Positions 37,871-45,667 of a stretch of 64,000 nucleotides of DNA are shown in pieces. The stretch comes from Nitrospira sp. (lineage in GTDB: Bacteria > Nitrospirota > Nitrospiria > Nitrospirales > Nitrospiraceae): positions 372,001 to 436,000 of the forward strand of contig JACOEM010000002.1 in NCBI GenBank assembly GCA_024998565.1, written 5' to 3'. The position numbers were made by a program, and so were the translations under genes. Every line of letters starts with the position of its first letter. Position 1 is the stretch's first letter. Below the pieces are notes generated by a model. It saw only the letters and a program-made list of their open reading frames with translations, searched no databases and was not told the DNA's origin.

Positions 37871-37954
37871 CGCTGCTAAAGCCAGCGTCCTTATCCTGTC
37901 TGTCCGTAAGCTCCCCCGTCAAGAAGACAGTGTCATGGGAGAATTTCTGGCTTC

Positions 37955-37974
37955 TGACGTTGCCCCCGGTTCGA
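37955..37974 (+). repeat. left terminal inverted repeat of the IS3-family element
   Basis: Begins TGACGT and carries the C5G block that matches the opposite end; orfB stops 10 bases inside it. The match to the right end is imperfect, with the two bases after TGACGT differing. Confidence 0.7.
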
Positions 37975-37982
37975 GACAACTC

Positions 37983-38615
37983 TTAACCAGAGCAGACGAC
38001 TTCTTCGACGATCCATTCTTCCTGACGTTGGCTGACGAACTCGCTCGGCGTCAGGTGGCCGAGTGAGCTATGCGGGCGGCGTGTATTGTAGTCGAGCCGC
38101 CAGGCTTCGAGGATCGCTTGTGCTTCGTCGAGTGAGGCGAATTGGTGCACGTTCAAACACTCGTCGCGCAACCGCCCGTTAAAGGATTCAATGAAGGCAT
38201 TTTCCACGGGTTTGCCTGGTCGAATAAAGTCGAGCTGGACACCTCGCCGATAGGCCCAGTCTTCCAGTGCGCGCGATTGGAATTCCGTCCCATGATCGAC
38301 CGTGATGGAGCGGGGCCCCGTCGCCTCGCCGAGGACGCGATCGAGGAGCTGGCCGACGATCTCCCCGGACATCCGCCCCCTCGCCTCCACGACTGGACTG
38401 GAGCGACTCCAGTTATCGATGACCGTCAAGATTCGAAACGGCCGCCCATCGGCGAGCGTATCATGTACAAAATCCATACTCCATCGCTCGCGAGGACCGG
38501 TCGGCATCGGCGCGGGGCCGCGATGCAAGGCTCTGTGCTTGCGCCGCCGCACCCGCATCCGCAACTGAAGTCCATCCAGGCGATACAACCGACGGACTCG
38601 CTTTCGGTTCACGAG
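37983..38615 (-). pseudogene. IS3-family transposase orfB, 3' fragment with the DDE catalytic core
   Basis: About 209 residues of the C-terminal integrase core. The catalytic acidic residues are all here: Asp in RWSMDFVHD, Asp in [12 protein letters not shown] and Glu in [12 protein letters not shown]. It is cut off from its N-terminus by the IS21 insertion at the codons for Leu-Val of GWLVNRKRV. The open frame runs on into IS21 terminal DNA up to 38711 without meaning. Without its start it should not be expressed as transposase. Confidence 0.88.
38611..38615 (+). repeat. target-site duplication of the IS21-family element, left copy (ACGAG)
   Basis: ACGAG immediately precedes the element end TGTCAAGGCCGA, and the same five bases follow the other end at 40768-40772. 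Deleting the element and one copy restores a continuous transposase reading frame. Confidence 0.9.
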
Positions 38616-38697
38616 TGTCAAGGCCGAAGTTGGTTGTCCACCAATCACCGATGTGAGATGTCCACTTTTCACCGATGAGATTGTCCGGTTCTTCGGT

Positions 38698-39489
38698 TCA
38701 GAGTGCCACATCTGTCGTCACCTCTCCCGGCTCGGTGGCCGGCCGTCGGCCGAAGAGCCCCGCCTTCTTTTTCTCGCGGAGCCGATAACTCTCGCCTTTG
38801 ATATTCAAGGTGGTCGCATGGTGCAGGAGTCGATCGAGGATCGCGGTGGCGAGCACGTGATCGTTGAAGACCTCGCCCCAATCCGCAAAGCTCTTGTTGC
38901 TGGTCACAATGAGGCTGCCCCGCTCGTACCGGCGCACCAGCAGGCGGAAGAAGAGACTGGCTTCTTCCCGCGTGAGGGGAAGGTAGCCGAGTTCATCCAG
39001 AATCAGGAGGCGTGGGTAGGCCAGTTGTTGCAATGTCCGGTCGAGGCGGTTCTCATGGCGGGCGCGCACCAAGCGGCCCATGAGACTCTCCAAGGTCAGG
39101 AAGAGCACCGAGCAGCTCGCTTCGACCGCCTTGATGCCTAAGGCGATGGCGAGATGGGTTTTGCCGACCCCCGGGGGCCCCAAGAGGACCACATTCTCCG
39201 TGCGCTCAATGAAGCTCACCCCTGCCAACTCCCGCACCACCTTGCGGTCCAGCGAGGGCTGAAACTCAAAGTCGAACTGGTCCAGGGTTTTGATCCACGG
39301 GAACCGAGCCAGCCGCAGGCGACTTTCGATCCCGCGCTGTTGCCGCCCGCGCCATTCCGCGTCCAGGGCGTGGGTCAAGAACCCTTGATAGTCGAGGTCG
39401 CCCTTGGCGGCCTGCTCACAGACGCCGTCGAGCTGCGTGAGCAAATGTTCCATCTTCAGACGTTCGAGGAGGACACTCAGCTCCATCAT
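38698..39489 (-). CDS. istB: IS21-family helper ATPase IstB
   Basis: 263 residues from ATG 39489, overlapping the istA stop by 4 bases. AAA+ ATPase of the DnaC/IstB type that activates IstA and directs target choice. Walker A is GPPGVGKTH, Walker [10 protein letters not shown], and sensor-like [16 protein letters not shown] follows; the C-terminal [17 protein letters not shown] is typical. Length matches the family (about 250-265). The frame upstream of 39489 is open but belongs to istA. Confidence 0.94.
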   Translation of the reverse strand: MMELSVLLERLKMEHLLTQLDGVCEQAAKGDLDYQGFLTHALDAEWRGRQQRGIESRLRLARFPWIKTLDQFDFEFQPSLDRKVVRELAGVSFIERTENVVLLGPPGVGKTHLAIALGIKAVEASCSVLFLTLESLMGRLVRARHENRLDRTLQQLAYPRLLILDELGYLPLTREEASLFFRLLVRRYERGSLIVTSNKSFADWGEVFNDHVLATAILDRLLHHATTLNIKGESYRLREKKKAGLFGRRPATEPGEVTTDVAL

Positions 39490-40664
39490 GGCGCCACCTC
39501 CTCGTAGACGGCCAGCGGCCGCCGTTCGACTTCCAGGGTCTGCGCCCACAGGGCCTCATGATGTGCCGGGACTGTGACCCAGCCCAACTCCCCGGCGACC
39601 ACCCGATGGCTCGCGACCACATGCTCGCCCTCATAGACCGCCAGGTCCCCCTCGAGCGTGAGCCGGATCTGGACTGGGCGGCCGGCCAAGTGGGCGGGCA
39701 CGCTGTAGCGGCGGCCGCGCACGTCAATGTAGGCGTCCCAGCTCACCTGCCGCACCTCGCGGTAGGCCGTGTCATAGCGCGCGGCTGGTACGGGGCGCAG
39801 CGTGGGGGCCTCCCGGGCGAACCGTTCGGCGACAATCTCGTGCATCGTCCCGTGACACCGCTGATCCGCCTCCTCTCGCAACCACTGCTCGGCCAACTGA
39901 TTGAGATGCGCCCAACTCTCGAACTGGCGATAGCGGACAAAGAAGTGGTGCTTGATGTAGCCCACCATCCGTTCATCCTTGCCCTTCGTCTGCGCCCGGG
40001 CCGGACGACAGGCGCGCGGCACAAACCCATAATAGCCCGCGAGATCCACAAACCGCGGATGGAACCGAGCGGGGCCGCCGCGCGGATGCTCGAGCACCGC
40101 CGCCTTCTGATTGTCCACCAGGACCTCGCCCGGCACGCCGCCGAACCAGTCGAAGCTCCGGATCAGCCCTTCATAGGTATGCTCGGCATCCTGGCCGTCC
40201 GTGCACCAGAAATGAAACCGCCGGGAGAACCCCAGCGTGTTGACGATCACGTGGACCGTGGTCTCGGCGCCCGCAATCCACGTCCGCTGCTCGCCCCAAT
40301 CACTCTGCAGCTGCCGTCCCGGAGCCGTTTCAAACCGGACCGTCGCCCGCCGGATTCGCAACGCCCGCTTCGGCCGGATGTAGTCCCGCAGAATCGAGAT
40401 CCGGCCCGTATACCCTTTGGCCTGCAACTCCCGAAAGATCACCACGGCGTTCCAGACATCTTCGGCCAGGAGCCGGTCGATGTCCGCCCGATAGGGATCC
40501 AGCCGACTGCCCCGCCGGCTGGTTCGGGCGACGGGTACCCCACCGCGGTCGAGGGCCCGCCGCACCGTCCGTGGATGCACCCCCACCTGTTTGGCAATGT
40601 CGCAGAGAAACAGTCCCCGTTGAGCCAACGCGTGAATCACCATGAAGTCCTCCCTTCGCAGCAT
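39486..40664 (-). CDS. istA: IS21-family transposase IstA
   Basis: 392 residues from ATG 40664 (MLRREDFMVIHALAQRG). An N-terminal helix-turn-helix (CDIAKQVGVHPRTVRRALDRG) is followed by the RNase H-like DDE core: Asp in LQSDWGEQRTW, Asp in EVLVDNQKAAV and a downstream Glu in KGKDERMVGYIKHHF, then a beta-barrel-like C-terminus (YIDVRGRRYSVPAHLAGR). The open frame continues upstream to 41180 because it fuses by chance with the interrupted IS3 orfB; that longer protein is not a natural gene start. Coupled to istB. Confidence 0.93.
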   Translation of the reverse strand: MLRREDFMVIHALAQRGLFLCDIAKQVGVHPRTVRRALDRGGVPVARTSRRGSRLDPYRADIDRLLAEDVWNAVVIFRELQAKGYTGRISILRDYIRPKRALRIRRATVRFETAPGRQLQSDWGEQRTWIAGAETTVHVIVNTLGFSRRFHFWCTDGQDAEHTYEGLIRSFDWFGGVPGEVLVDNQKAAVLEHPRGGPARFHPRFVDLAGYYGFVPRACRPARAQTKGKDERMVGYIKHHFFVRYRQFESWAHLNQLAEQWLREEADQRCHGTMHEIVAERFAREAPTLRPVPAARYDTAYREVRQVSWDAYIDVRGRRYSVPAHLAGRPVQIRLTLEGDLAVYEGEHVVASHRVVAGELGWVTVPAHHEALWAQTLEVERRPLAVYEEVAP

Positions 40665-40767
40665 CCGTCCCTCCTCCGTCTGGCTGATCGGTGAAAGGAC
40701 ATTGTGATCGGTGTTCAGAGGACTTTTCAGGTCGGCGATTTTAGGACTTCTAGCATCGGCGTTGACA

Positions 40768-40772
40768 ACGAG
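40768..40772 (+). repeat. target-site duplication of the IS21-family element, right copy (ACGAG)
   Basis: Second copy of the 5-bp direct repeat, immediately after the element end that reads TTGACA on the + strand. See the left copy at 38611. Confidence 0.9.
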
Positions 40773-40999
40773 CCAGCCTTCTCGCCGCAGCAACACCCAG
40801 ATCCGCTGGTACCCAAAGCGCGGTCGAGCCTGGGCGAAATCTCGAATGCGCAGGCGGAGCGCCGATTGATCCTTCGCTCGACTCCGGCGATACCACGCGG
40901 CTCGACTAAACTGCGCCAAGCGACAGGCCCGCAGGCAACTGACCTGAAACGTGTCCTGAAACCACGCGGCCAGTTCTCGACGGCGTGCGGGCCTTAGAC
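40768..40999 (-). pseudogene. IS3-family transposase orfB, 5' fragment
   Basis: About 77 residues of the N-terminal helix-turn-helix part (SLRPARRRELAAWF, RACRLAQFSRAAWYRR, ARPRFGYQRIWVLLRREGW). It joins orfA by a -1 frameshift at 41000-41006 and is cut after GWL-V by the IS21 element. The continuation with the catalytic core is at 37983-38615. The frame happens to stay open into istA. Confidence 0.86.
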
Positions 41000-41260
41000 T
41001 TTTTTTCGCAAGGCCTCCGACAGCATGTGCTTGTCGAGCGAGAGGTCGGCCACCAGGCGTTTGAGCCGGGCGTTTTCCTCTTCCACCTGCCGCAGTCGGC
41101 GGAGTTCGCTCACGCCGAGATGCGCGTACTTCTTCTTCCAGGCATACCATGTTTGCTCGGCGATGCCGAGCTGCCGGCAAAGGTCGCCGACGGGGGTCCC
41201 GCTGTCGGCTTGGCGGAGGGCATAGACGATCTGCTCTTCGGAGAATTTCGACCGCTTCAT
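40994..41260 (-). CDS. IS3-family transposase orfA (helix-turn-helix protein)
   Basis: 88 residues from ATG 41260 (MKRSKFSEEQIVYAL) with GGAGTGG upstream. Helix-turn-helix GTPVGDLCRQLGIAEQTWYAWKKKY is followed by a leucine-zipper-like helix (LRRLRQVEEENARLKRLVADLSL). The gene ends just after seven A residues, the slippage site producing the OrfAB fusion in this family. OrfA itself is intact although orfB is split. Confidence 0.9.
   Translation of the reverse strand: MKRSKFSEEQIVYALRQADSGTPVGDLCRQLGIAEQTWYAWKKKYAHLGVSELRRLRQVEEENARLKRLVADLSLDKHMLSEALRKKV
41000..41006 (-). other. programmed -1 frameshift site (A7G) of the IS3-family element
   Basis: On the - strand CGAAAAAAAGTC lies 5 codons before the end of orfA's coding strand region (stop TAA of RKKV). 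Slipping back one base joins orfA to the orfB frame KSLRPARRR. A7G/A6G runs are known frameshift windows of IS3-family elements. Confidence 0.75.
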
Positions 41261-41324
41261 CGATCCACTCCTTTCGTCGAGGACCGTCGAAGCTGCCATT
41301 CTACTCTCGTTTTGACCTGCCGTC

Positions 41325-41344
41325 GTTTTCGGGGGAGACGTCAG
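41325..41344 (-). repeat. right terminal inverted repeat of the IS3-family element
   Basis: Read on the - strand it begins TGACGTCTCCCCCG, pairing with the left end at 37955. The first six bases and the C5G block agree. Confidence 0.7.
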
Positions 41345-41571
41345 ACGCCCGCCGCCTATGCGAGGCACTTGGCCAAAAAATCGAATACAGTTGCCCCCGG
41401 ACTCCAAACGTAGCTGCTACTCAAGATGGGGGGACGTCGGTCTCGATCTAAGGGGAGCTTACGTGTCGACTCTGTAATCAAACGGTTTCGTTTTTTGCGG
41501 ATTATCCGGATCCACTCCCCGAGGGCAGGAAGTATCGTGAAATTCAGAGGAACGTTGGCCGAGTTATATGG

Positions 41572-42603
41572 CTACTGTTTGAGGTCAACGCTAGAGGACG
41601 ATTGTAATGGTTCACCCAGTATGATCCGGCCATAGGAATGCTGAAGAAGTACGCTTGTCAGGAAGGCAGAAGTGTACAAGGTTGCGGTTGAAAGCACGAC
41701 GAAGAACATTGGAGAGGTTGGGGACAGCAGTCGGGCAAGTAGCAAAGAGAATACTTTCATGATCAGAGGGATGTGTACCAGGTAAATTCCCATTGATCTT
41801 CGTCCCAAGCTGGAGAGGAATAGAAAACGGGTAGGGTTGGAAAAGAATAACAGATAGCAGCCCAGCAACAACAGGAATTGGCTGTAAAGAGCCATGCCTT
41901 GAAAGAAGAATGCGATCACGAATCCTAATGCGATGGCGGTTCCCGATAACCAGCGCCCTTGGGTCCTCCAGAGCGGGGCGAAAGGCTGGAGTGACAGACC
42001 GACAAGATAGAACTGCATTCCCCAGAGTGCATGATAGATGGGATCGAGCCCGGGGAGAAAGTAGGATTGAATCGGTGCGCTCTGAAAAATGGCGACATAA
42101 ACAATGGTGGCGACAATCCGATGCATCGGGCGTGTATGCATCACGTGATAGGTGATCTTTGAAAAGGCACGGATAAGAAAGAGGGAGAGCAGAAAATACA
42201 TTTGAGATGAGAACGAGGAGAGATAGGCGGCTACGGCAATCTCTTGCCAGGTCTGGCCATACACGACATGCACAGAGCTGTTATCGAAGTACTCAAAGGC
42301 AATGCGCAGGGCGCAATAGAAAACGGTGAACACCACCCAGGGTAAAAGTAAGCGTCGCGCACTTTTGCGGATATAAACCGCATAGTCAAAAGCCGCGAGC
42401 TTTTGATGGCCCAGCGCGAACAGAATTCCATCGACCAGAAAAAATACCGGCACCGCGATGGTTCGAGACAGAAACCCCAGGAGTTGCTCACTTTCCTGAT
42501 CAAGGTGAGCGTATCCGAGAGCATGGGTGGCAACTACCATGGCGATGGCCAGGCCACGAAAACTGTCCAGGTAAACCAATCTACTGGGGGACGGGTCGAG
42601 CAT
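41572..42603 (-). CDS. acyltransferase family 3 membrane protein
   Basis: 343 residues from ATG 42603 (MLDPSPSRLVYLDSFRG); the frame is open upstream into the MBOAT gene, but the family start is here. About ten membrane segments. The motif RLVYLDSFRGLAIAMVVATHA holds the catalytic His of the acyltransferase-3 (OafA/WecH/NolL) family; RKSARRLLLPWVVF is the usual cytoplasmic Arg cluster, and GIYLVHIPLIMKV is near the C-terminus. It moves acetyl or succinyl groups onto a sugar or lipid at the membrane. There is no strong ribosome site. Confidence 0.85.
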   Translation of the reverse strand: MLDPSPSRLVYLDSFRGLAIAMVVATHALGYAHLDQESEQLLGFLSRTIAVPVFFLVDGILFALGHQKLAAFDYAVYIRKSARRLLLPWVVFTVFYCALRIAFEYFDNSSVHVVYGQTWQEIAVAAYLSSFSSQMYFLLSLFLIRAFSKITYHVMHTRPMHRIVATIVYVAIFQSAPIQSYFLPGLDPIYHALWGMQFYLVGLSLQPFAPLWRTQGRWLSGTAIALGFVIAFFFQGMALYSQFLLLLGCYLLFFSNPTRFLFLSSLGRRSMGIYLVHIPLIMKVFSLLLARLLSPTSPMFFVVLSTATLYTSAFLTSVLLQHSYGRIILGEPLQSSSSVDLKQ

Positions 42604-42662
42604 ATTTATGATGAGCGGAGGTGGGGGAGCGTTACTTGAGATACTTGTCGATCTCGGCCGCC

Positions 42663-44063
42663 TTAGAATTGAAAATAGATAAAGGATGGCGCTTCCAGAG
42701 TCATTCCCGCATAAATCAGCAGGAGTGTTCCATATGTGGCGGCTTGGATCGGGACAGGTCTCATGATCCACCATTCCGCGAATCGCTCCAGTCTTTGTGC
42801 GGGAAATACATGAAACAGTATGCCTAGGATCAGGATGAGGTAAAACACACCACTCAGCCTCGTGCCACCGGTCAGGTGGCTCCAACCGCGGATAAAATCG
42901 AGAAAATTGTCCAGGTCTTGGACTCGGAACAGGAGCCAGCCGAAGGCGATCAGGTGGAAGCATCCAATCTGCAACATCACTTTTTGGGTTGTGGTGCGGA
43001 TGGCATCGGTTTTAGGTCCCTGCCTGGCCAGGATAAGAAGCAAGCCGTGGTACACACCCCAGCAAATAAAATGAAGCGCAGCTCCGTGCCACAGCCCCCC
43101 CAGGAACATGGTGATCATCAGGTTCATTTTGACTCGCCATGGCGCTACCCGGCTGCCGCCGAGTGAAATATAGAGATAGTCCCTCAGCCAGGTAGAAAGG
43201 GAGATGTGCCAGCGAGTCCAAAACTCACGCACATTCTGTGAAAGATAGGGTCGGTTGAAGTTCTGCGGGAGGTCGTAGCCCAGCATCTTTGCCAGCCCGA
43301 TGGCAATATCGCTGTAGCCGGAAAAGTCATAGTAAATTTGGAATGTGTACGCATAGAGACCGATCAACAGATCCCAGGATGAAAACGTGAGGGGATGGGC
43401 GAACACGTTGTCGACCGCCAGGGTTGCCAGGAGGTCGGCGATCAGAACCTTTTTGGAAAGACCCTTAAAGACCAGAAAGAGTCCATCGTGAAATCGCTGA
43501 GTCGTTACGTTAGGGAGGTGGTGCAATTGTGGGAGGAATTGCTTCGCCCGCACAATCGGGCCAGCGATCAATTGAGGGAAAAAGGCCACAAACACGGCAA
43601 ACTTCAGGAAGTTTCGTTCCAGAACGCGCTCTCCGCGGTACACGTCGATCGTGTAACTCATCGTTTGAAACGTATAAAAGGAGATGCCGACCGGCAGCAG
43701 GAGTTCGTGTCGCAGGAGGGAAAGGTCCCACCCGAACATCGCGATCGCAGGCCCTGAGAGATCGATGAAAAAATTGTAGTATTTGAAGAGGGCCAACAGG
43801 CCGAGATTGGAGGTCAGGCTGATGATCAGGATGTACGTCCTCGCTCGAGGCCGTTGTTCCCGTGCCAGGACGAGTCCAACCGAGTAATCGACGATCGTGG
43901 AGAACGCCAGTAACCCGGCATACTTCCAGTTCCAACTCATGTAGAAAAAATAGCTGGCTCCTAACAAAAGAATGTCGCGCCATCGTTCGCGGTAAAAAAC
44001 GACGGAATACAAAACCAGAATACAGATGAAAAATGCTGAAAATTCAATCGAATTAAAGTTCAC
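42663..44063 (-). CDS. MBOAT-family O-acyltransferase (AlgI-like)
   Basis: 466 residues from GTG 44063 with AGAGAAA upstream. About eleven membrane segments. Family motifs are LLLPVGISFYTFQTMSYTIDVYRG, FFPQLIAGPIVR, QIYYDFSGYSDIAIG, the conserved RHIS-like FWTRWHISLSTWLRDY and GGLWHGAALHFICWG, which contains the catalytic His. Such proteins carry acyl groups across the membrane for alginate or peptidoglycan O-acetylation together with an SGNH partner, here the gene 9 bases upstream. It probably O-acetylates the exported polysaccharide. Confidence 0.92.
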   Translation of the reverse strand: MNFNSIEFSAFFICILVLYSVVFYRERWRDILLLGASYFFYMSWNWKYAGLLAFSTIVDYSVGLVLAREQRPRARTYILIISLTSNLGLLALFKYYNFFIDLSGPAIAMFGWDLSLLRHELLLPVGISFYTFQTMSYTIDVYRGERVLERNFLKFAVFVAFFPQLIAGPIVRAKQFLPQLHHLPNVTTQRFHDGLFLVFKGLSKKVLIADLLATLAVDNVFAHPLTFSSWDLLIGLYAYTFQIYYDFSGYSDIAIGLAKMLGYDLPQNFNRPYLSQNVREFWTRWHISLSTWLRDYLYISLGGSRVAPWRVKMNLMITMFLGGLWHGAALHFICWGVYHGLLLILARQGPKTDAIRTTTQKVMLQIGCFHLIAFGWLLFRVQDLDNFLDFIRGWSHLTGGTRLSGVFYLILILGILFHVFPAQRLERFAEWWIMRPVPIQAATYGTLLLIYAGMTLEAPSFIYFQF

Positions 44064-44072
44064 GAGATTTCT

Positions 44073-45125
44073 CTAGTGCGCATTTGATGTCTCGCTGGCG
44101 AACCTCTGAGGGAGCTCGGTGTGAAGCCCCGCATAGATGGCTTCTGCCACCTTCCGGTGTCCTTCAGGGGTAAAGTGGACGAAATCACGAAAATACTCCG
44201 GGTGTCCCGAAACGACTGAATCCAAATCGACGAGGCGGAGATGTTCCTCATCGGCCACCCGTTTGAGCGTCTGGTTAAAGCGGGTGATGGTCTCAAACCA
44301 TCCAGAAAGAGACAGGTACACGTTGTACCGGAATAGAAAGTCCGTGACCTCTCCGGGCACGTCCGGCAAGTTCTCCTTGGTGTGACTAGTGGCAAAGGTA
44401 CATAAGACCGGTTCTGCGCCGACTTTCCTGGCTGAATGCACGAATTCCTTCACCTCTGTTTCAAACACCCGGTCTGCCTGCTCACCTAAGGCGTCAGCTA
44501 AGACTCGCTGTCCTGTCAGTCTGTTGGAGATGTTCCCCTTGAGCAACGCATAGAGTGACGTATGCTCATAGACCTGGGCAATCCAGCTCGCCTCAGGCGT
44601 CGGTTTCTGGGTATTCGATTCCTTTGCCGTGGATGACCTTGGTTGCTTACCGGACAACAGCTGTTTGGAGAGTTTGGTGATTTGAGTCGACATTTGATAC
44701 AGGATCACCACATCAGGCTTTTCGCGGGCGCCACGAGACTCCAGATCTGCGCGGTTTGCTTCAATGTCCATTCCTGCATGACTGGCATTGATGACGGTTG
44801 TCGGTGAGCCGGATTTCTTGAGTAATGCTTCCAAGCGGGAGGGAAAGATCAGGTCTCGGCTCAGGTAGCTGTCTTCCGCATGGGAGGATGAAGCGATCCA
44901 ATAGCGCATTTCTCCTGTTATTTTCTCAGGTGCATCTGACGGGATGGCGGCGAGGGAAGTTGTAGCAGGGAGAGGAGTGTCGGTATTTGCCACGTTCTGG
45001 CGTTGAAAGGTTCCGAGGGCAATCGTATCAAAGCCACGGGAATGGGCGCGGATCTCCAATACCCCTTCCAGGAGCAACAAGTAGGCGAGTCCCCAGAAGA
45101 GTACGCGCAATAGAGAGAAATTCAT
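44073..45125 (-). CDS. SGNH-like acyltransferase partner of the MBOAT protein
   Basis: 350 residues. One N-terminal membrane anchor (about residues 5-22), then a periplasmic domain. Block I appears as YWIASSSHAEDSYLS, with Ser in place of the usual Gly-Asp-Ser context; VINASHAGMDIEANR and ILYQMSTQ follow, and the C-terminal DFVHFTPEGHRKVAEAI gives Asp-x-x-His. The layout resembles AlgX/AlgJ or PatB-type O-acetyltransferases working with MBOAT proteins. It is the first gene of the three-gene - strand block (SGNH, MBOAT, acyltransferase-3). Confidence 0.82.
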   Translation of the reverse strand: MNFSLLRVLFWGLAYLLLLEGVLEIRAHSRGFDTIALGTFQRQNVANTDTPLPATTSLAAIPSDAPEKITGEMRYWIASSSHAEDSYLSRDLIFPSRLEALLKKSGSPTTVINASHAGMDIEANRADLESRGAREKPDVVILYQMSTQITKLSKQLLSGKQPRSSTAKESNTQKPTPEASWIAQVYEHTSLYALLKGNISNRLTGQRVLADALGEQADRVFETEVKEFVHSARKVGAEPVLCTFATSHTKENLPDVPGEVTDFLFRYNVYLSLSGWFETITRFNQTLKRVADEEHLRLVDLDSVVSGHPEYFRDFVHFTPEGHRKVAEAIYAGLHTELPQRFASETSNAH

Positions 45126-45667
45126 GGATTCGTTGAGTGCTCAGGTGAGGTGCACATCGGTCGACTTCGAGGATGGCCAAGCGGGTGATTCTGGTGCGTG
45201 CGGCTCTCTCGGTAAGTAAACATGGTCAAGTATTGAGTGACAGATTGTGCGAGCATGTGATGCCCTGGTGGTGGTAGGGCTCAATCAGTTTCGCATAGAG
45301 ATAGGTCCGCCTCTTAAACGTCCAGATATCACGGTTCGGAGCCTGAAACGATGAGCTTCAGTGTGTCAGCCTGAGTCGGTTACAGGTAGAATACACGAGA
45401 CGGGAAATATTACACAGTATTTTTCGCTACCGGATGGCTAAGTGAAGTGTGAGGGAGAGACGAGTCACTTGGACCATCGTGAGCCGCTTGGGTTTGGTAC
45501 TTTGACGGGGCTCCTTCGTAACGGAAGCAGCATGAGTTGCCGGTTCAGCGAGTGGGCGAGGAGCCAGGGTTGATCGTTCTCACACATTCCCTGCGCTGAG
45601 ACCTAGAGTTCAATCTACGTTGCAGATCTCTGTATGGTGCCACTTTCTGAACGAGTTGGATCCTCTT
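45126..45667 (+). other. intergenic region without a recognisable gene
   Basis: 542 bases between the SGNH gene and the secreted-protein gene, both on the - strand. I found no convincing reading frame, RNA gene, strong hairpin or -24/-12 promoter in it. An AT-richer stretch near 45390-45425 (GGGAAATATTACACAG) could be part of a promoter or a degraded sequence, but nothing decides this. Confidence 0.5.

Larger units (their letters stand above)
38616..40767 (-). mobile_element. IS21-family insertion sequence, 2152 bp, complete
   Basis: Ends are TGTCAAGGCCGA (left, + strand) and TGTCAACGCCGA (right, read on - strand), matching 11 of 12. Inside both ends are repeated motifs combining CACCGAT with TGTCC or GTCCT, as expected for the multiple IstA-binding repeats of IS21 elements. 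It carries istA and istB on the - strand with a 4-base overlap. The 5-bp direct repeat ACGAG flanks it. Both genes look intact, so the element may be active. Its base composition is visibly more GC-rich than the polysaccharide genes to the left. Confidence 0.93.
37955..41344 (-). mobile_element. IS3-family element (IS407-like group), interrupted by an IS21-family element
   Basis: Terminal inverted repeats begin TGACGT and share a C5G block: left 37955-37974, right 41325-41344 read on the - strand. The element encodes orfA, an A7G frameshift window and orfB on the - strand. Removing the inner IS21 element and one target copy leaves about 1.23 kb, normal for IS3 family. The transposase sequence ([30 protein letters not shown]) suggests the IS407-like group. 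The flanking bases, CTTC on the left and GACG on the right, do not form a target duplication. Confidence 0.87.

Noticed and set aside
39558-40694. A 378-codon + strand frame opposite istA
   Set aside because: Antisense shadow of a well-supported transposase gene.
39486-41180. A 564-codon open frame on the - strand, apparently one long transposase
   Set aside because: It is an accidental fusion of the interrupted IS3 orfB with istA across the IS21 end; istA starts at 40664.
41391-41401. GTTGCCCCCGG, identical to part of the IS3 left end (37959-37969), just outside the right end
   Set aside because: Similarity stops abruptly on both sides, so a second IS end or a duplication is not supported; likely chance or a tiny remnant.
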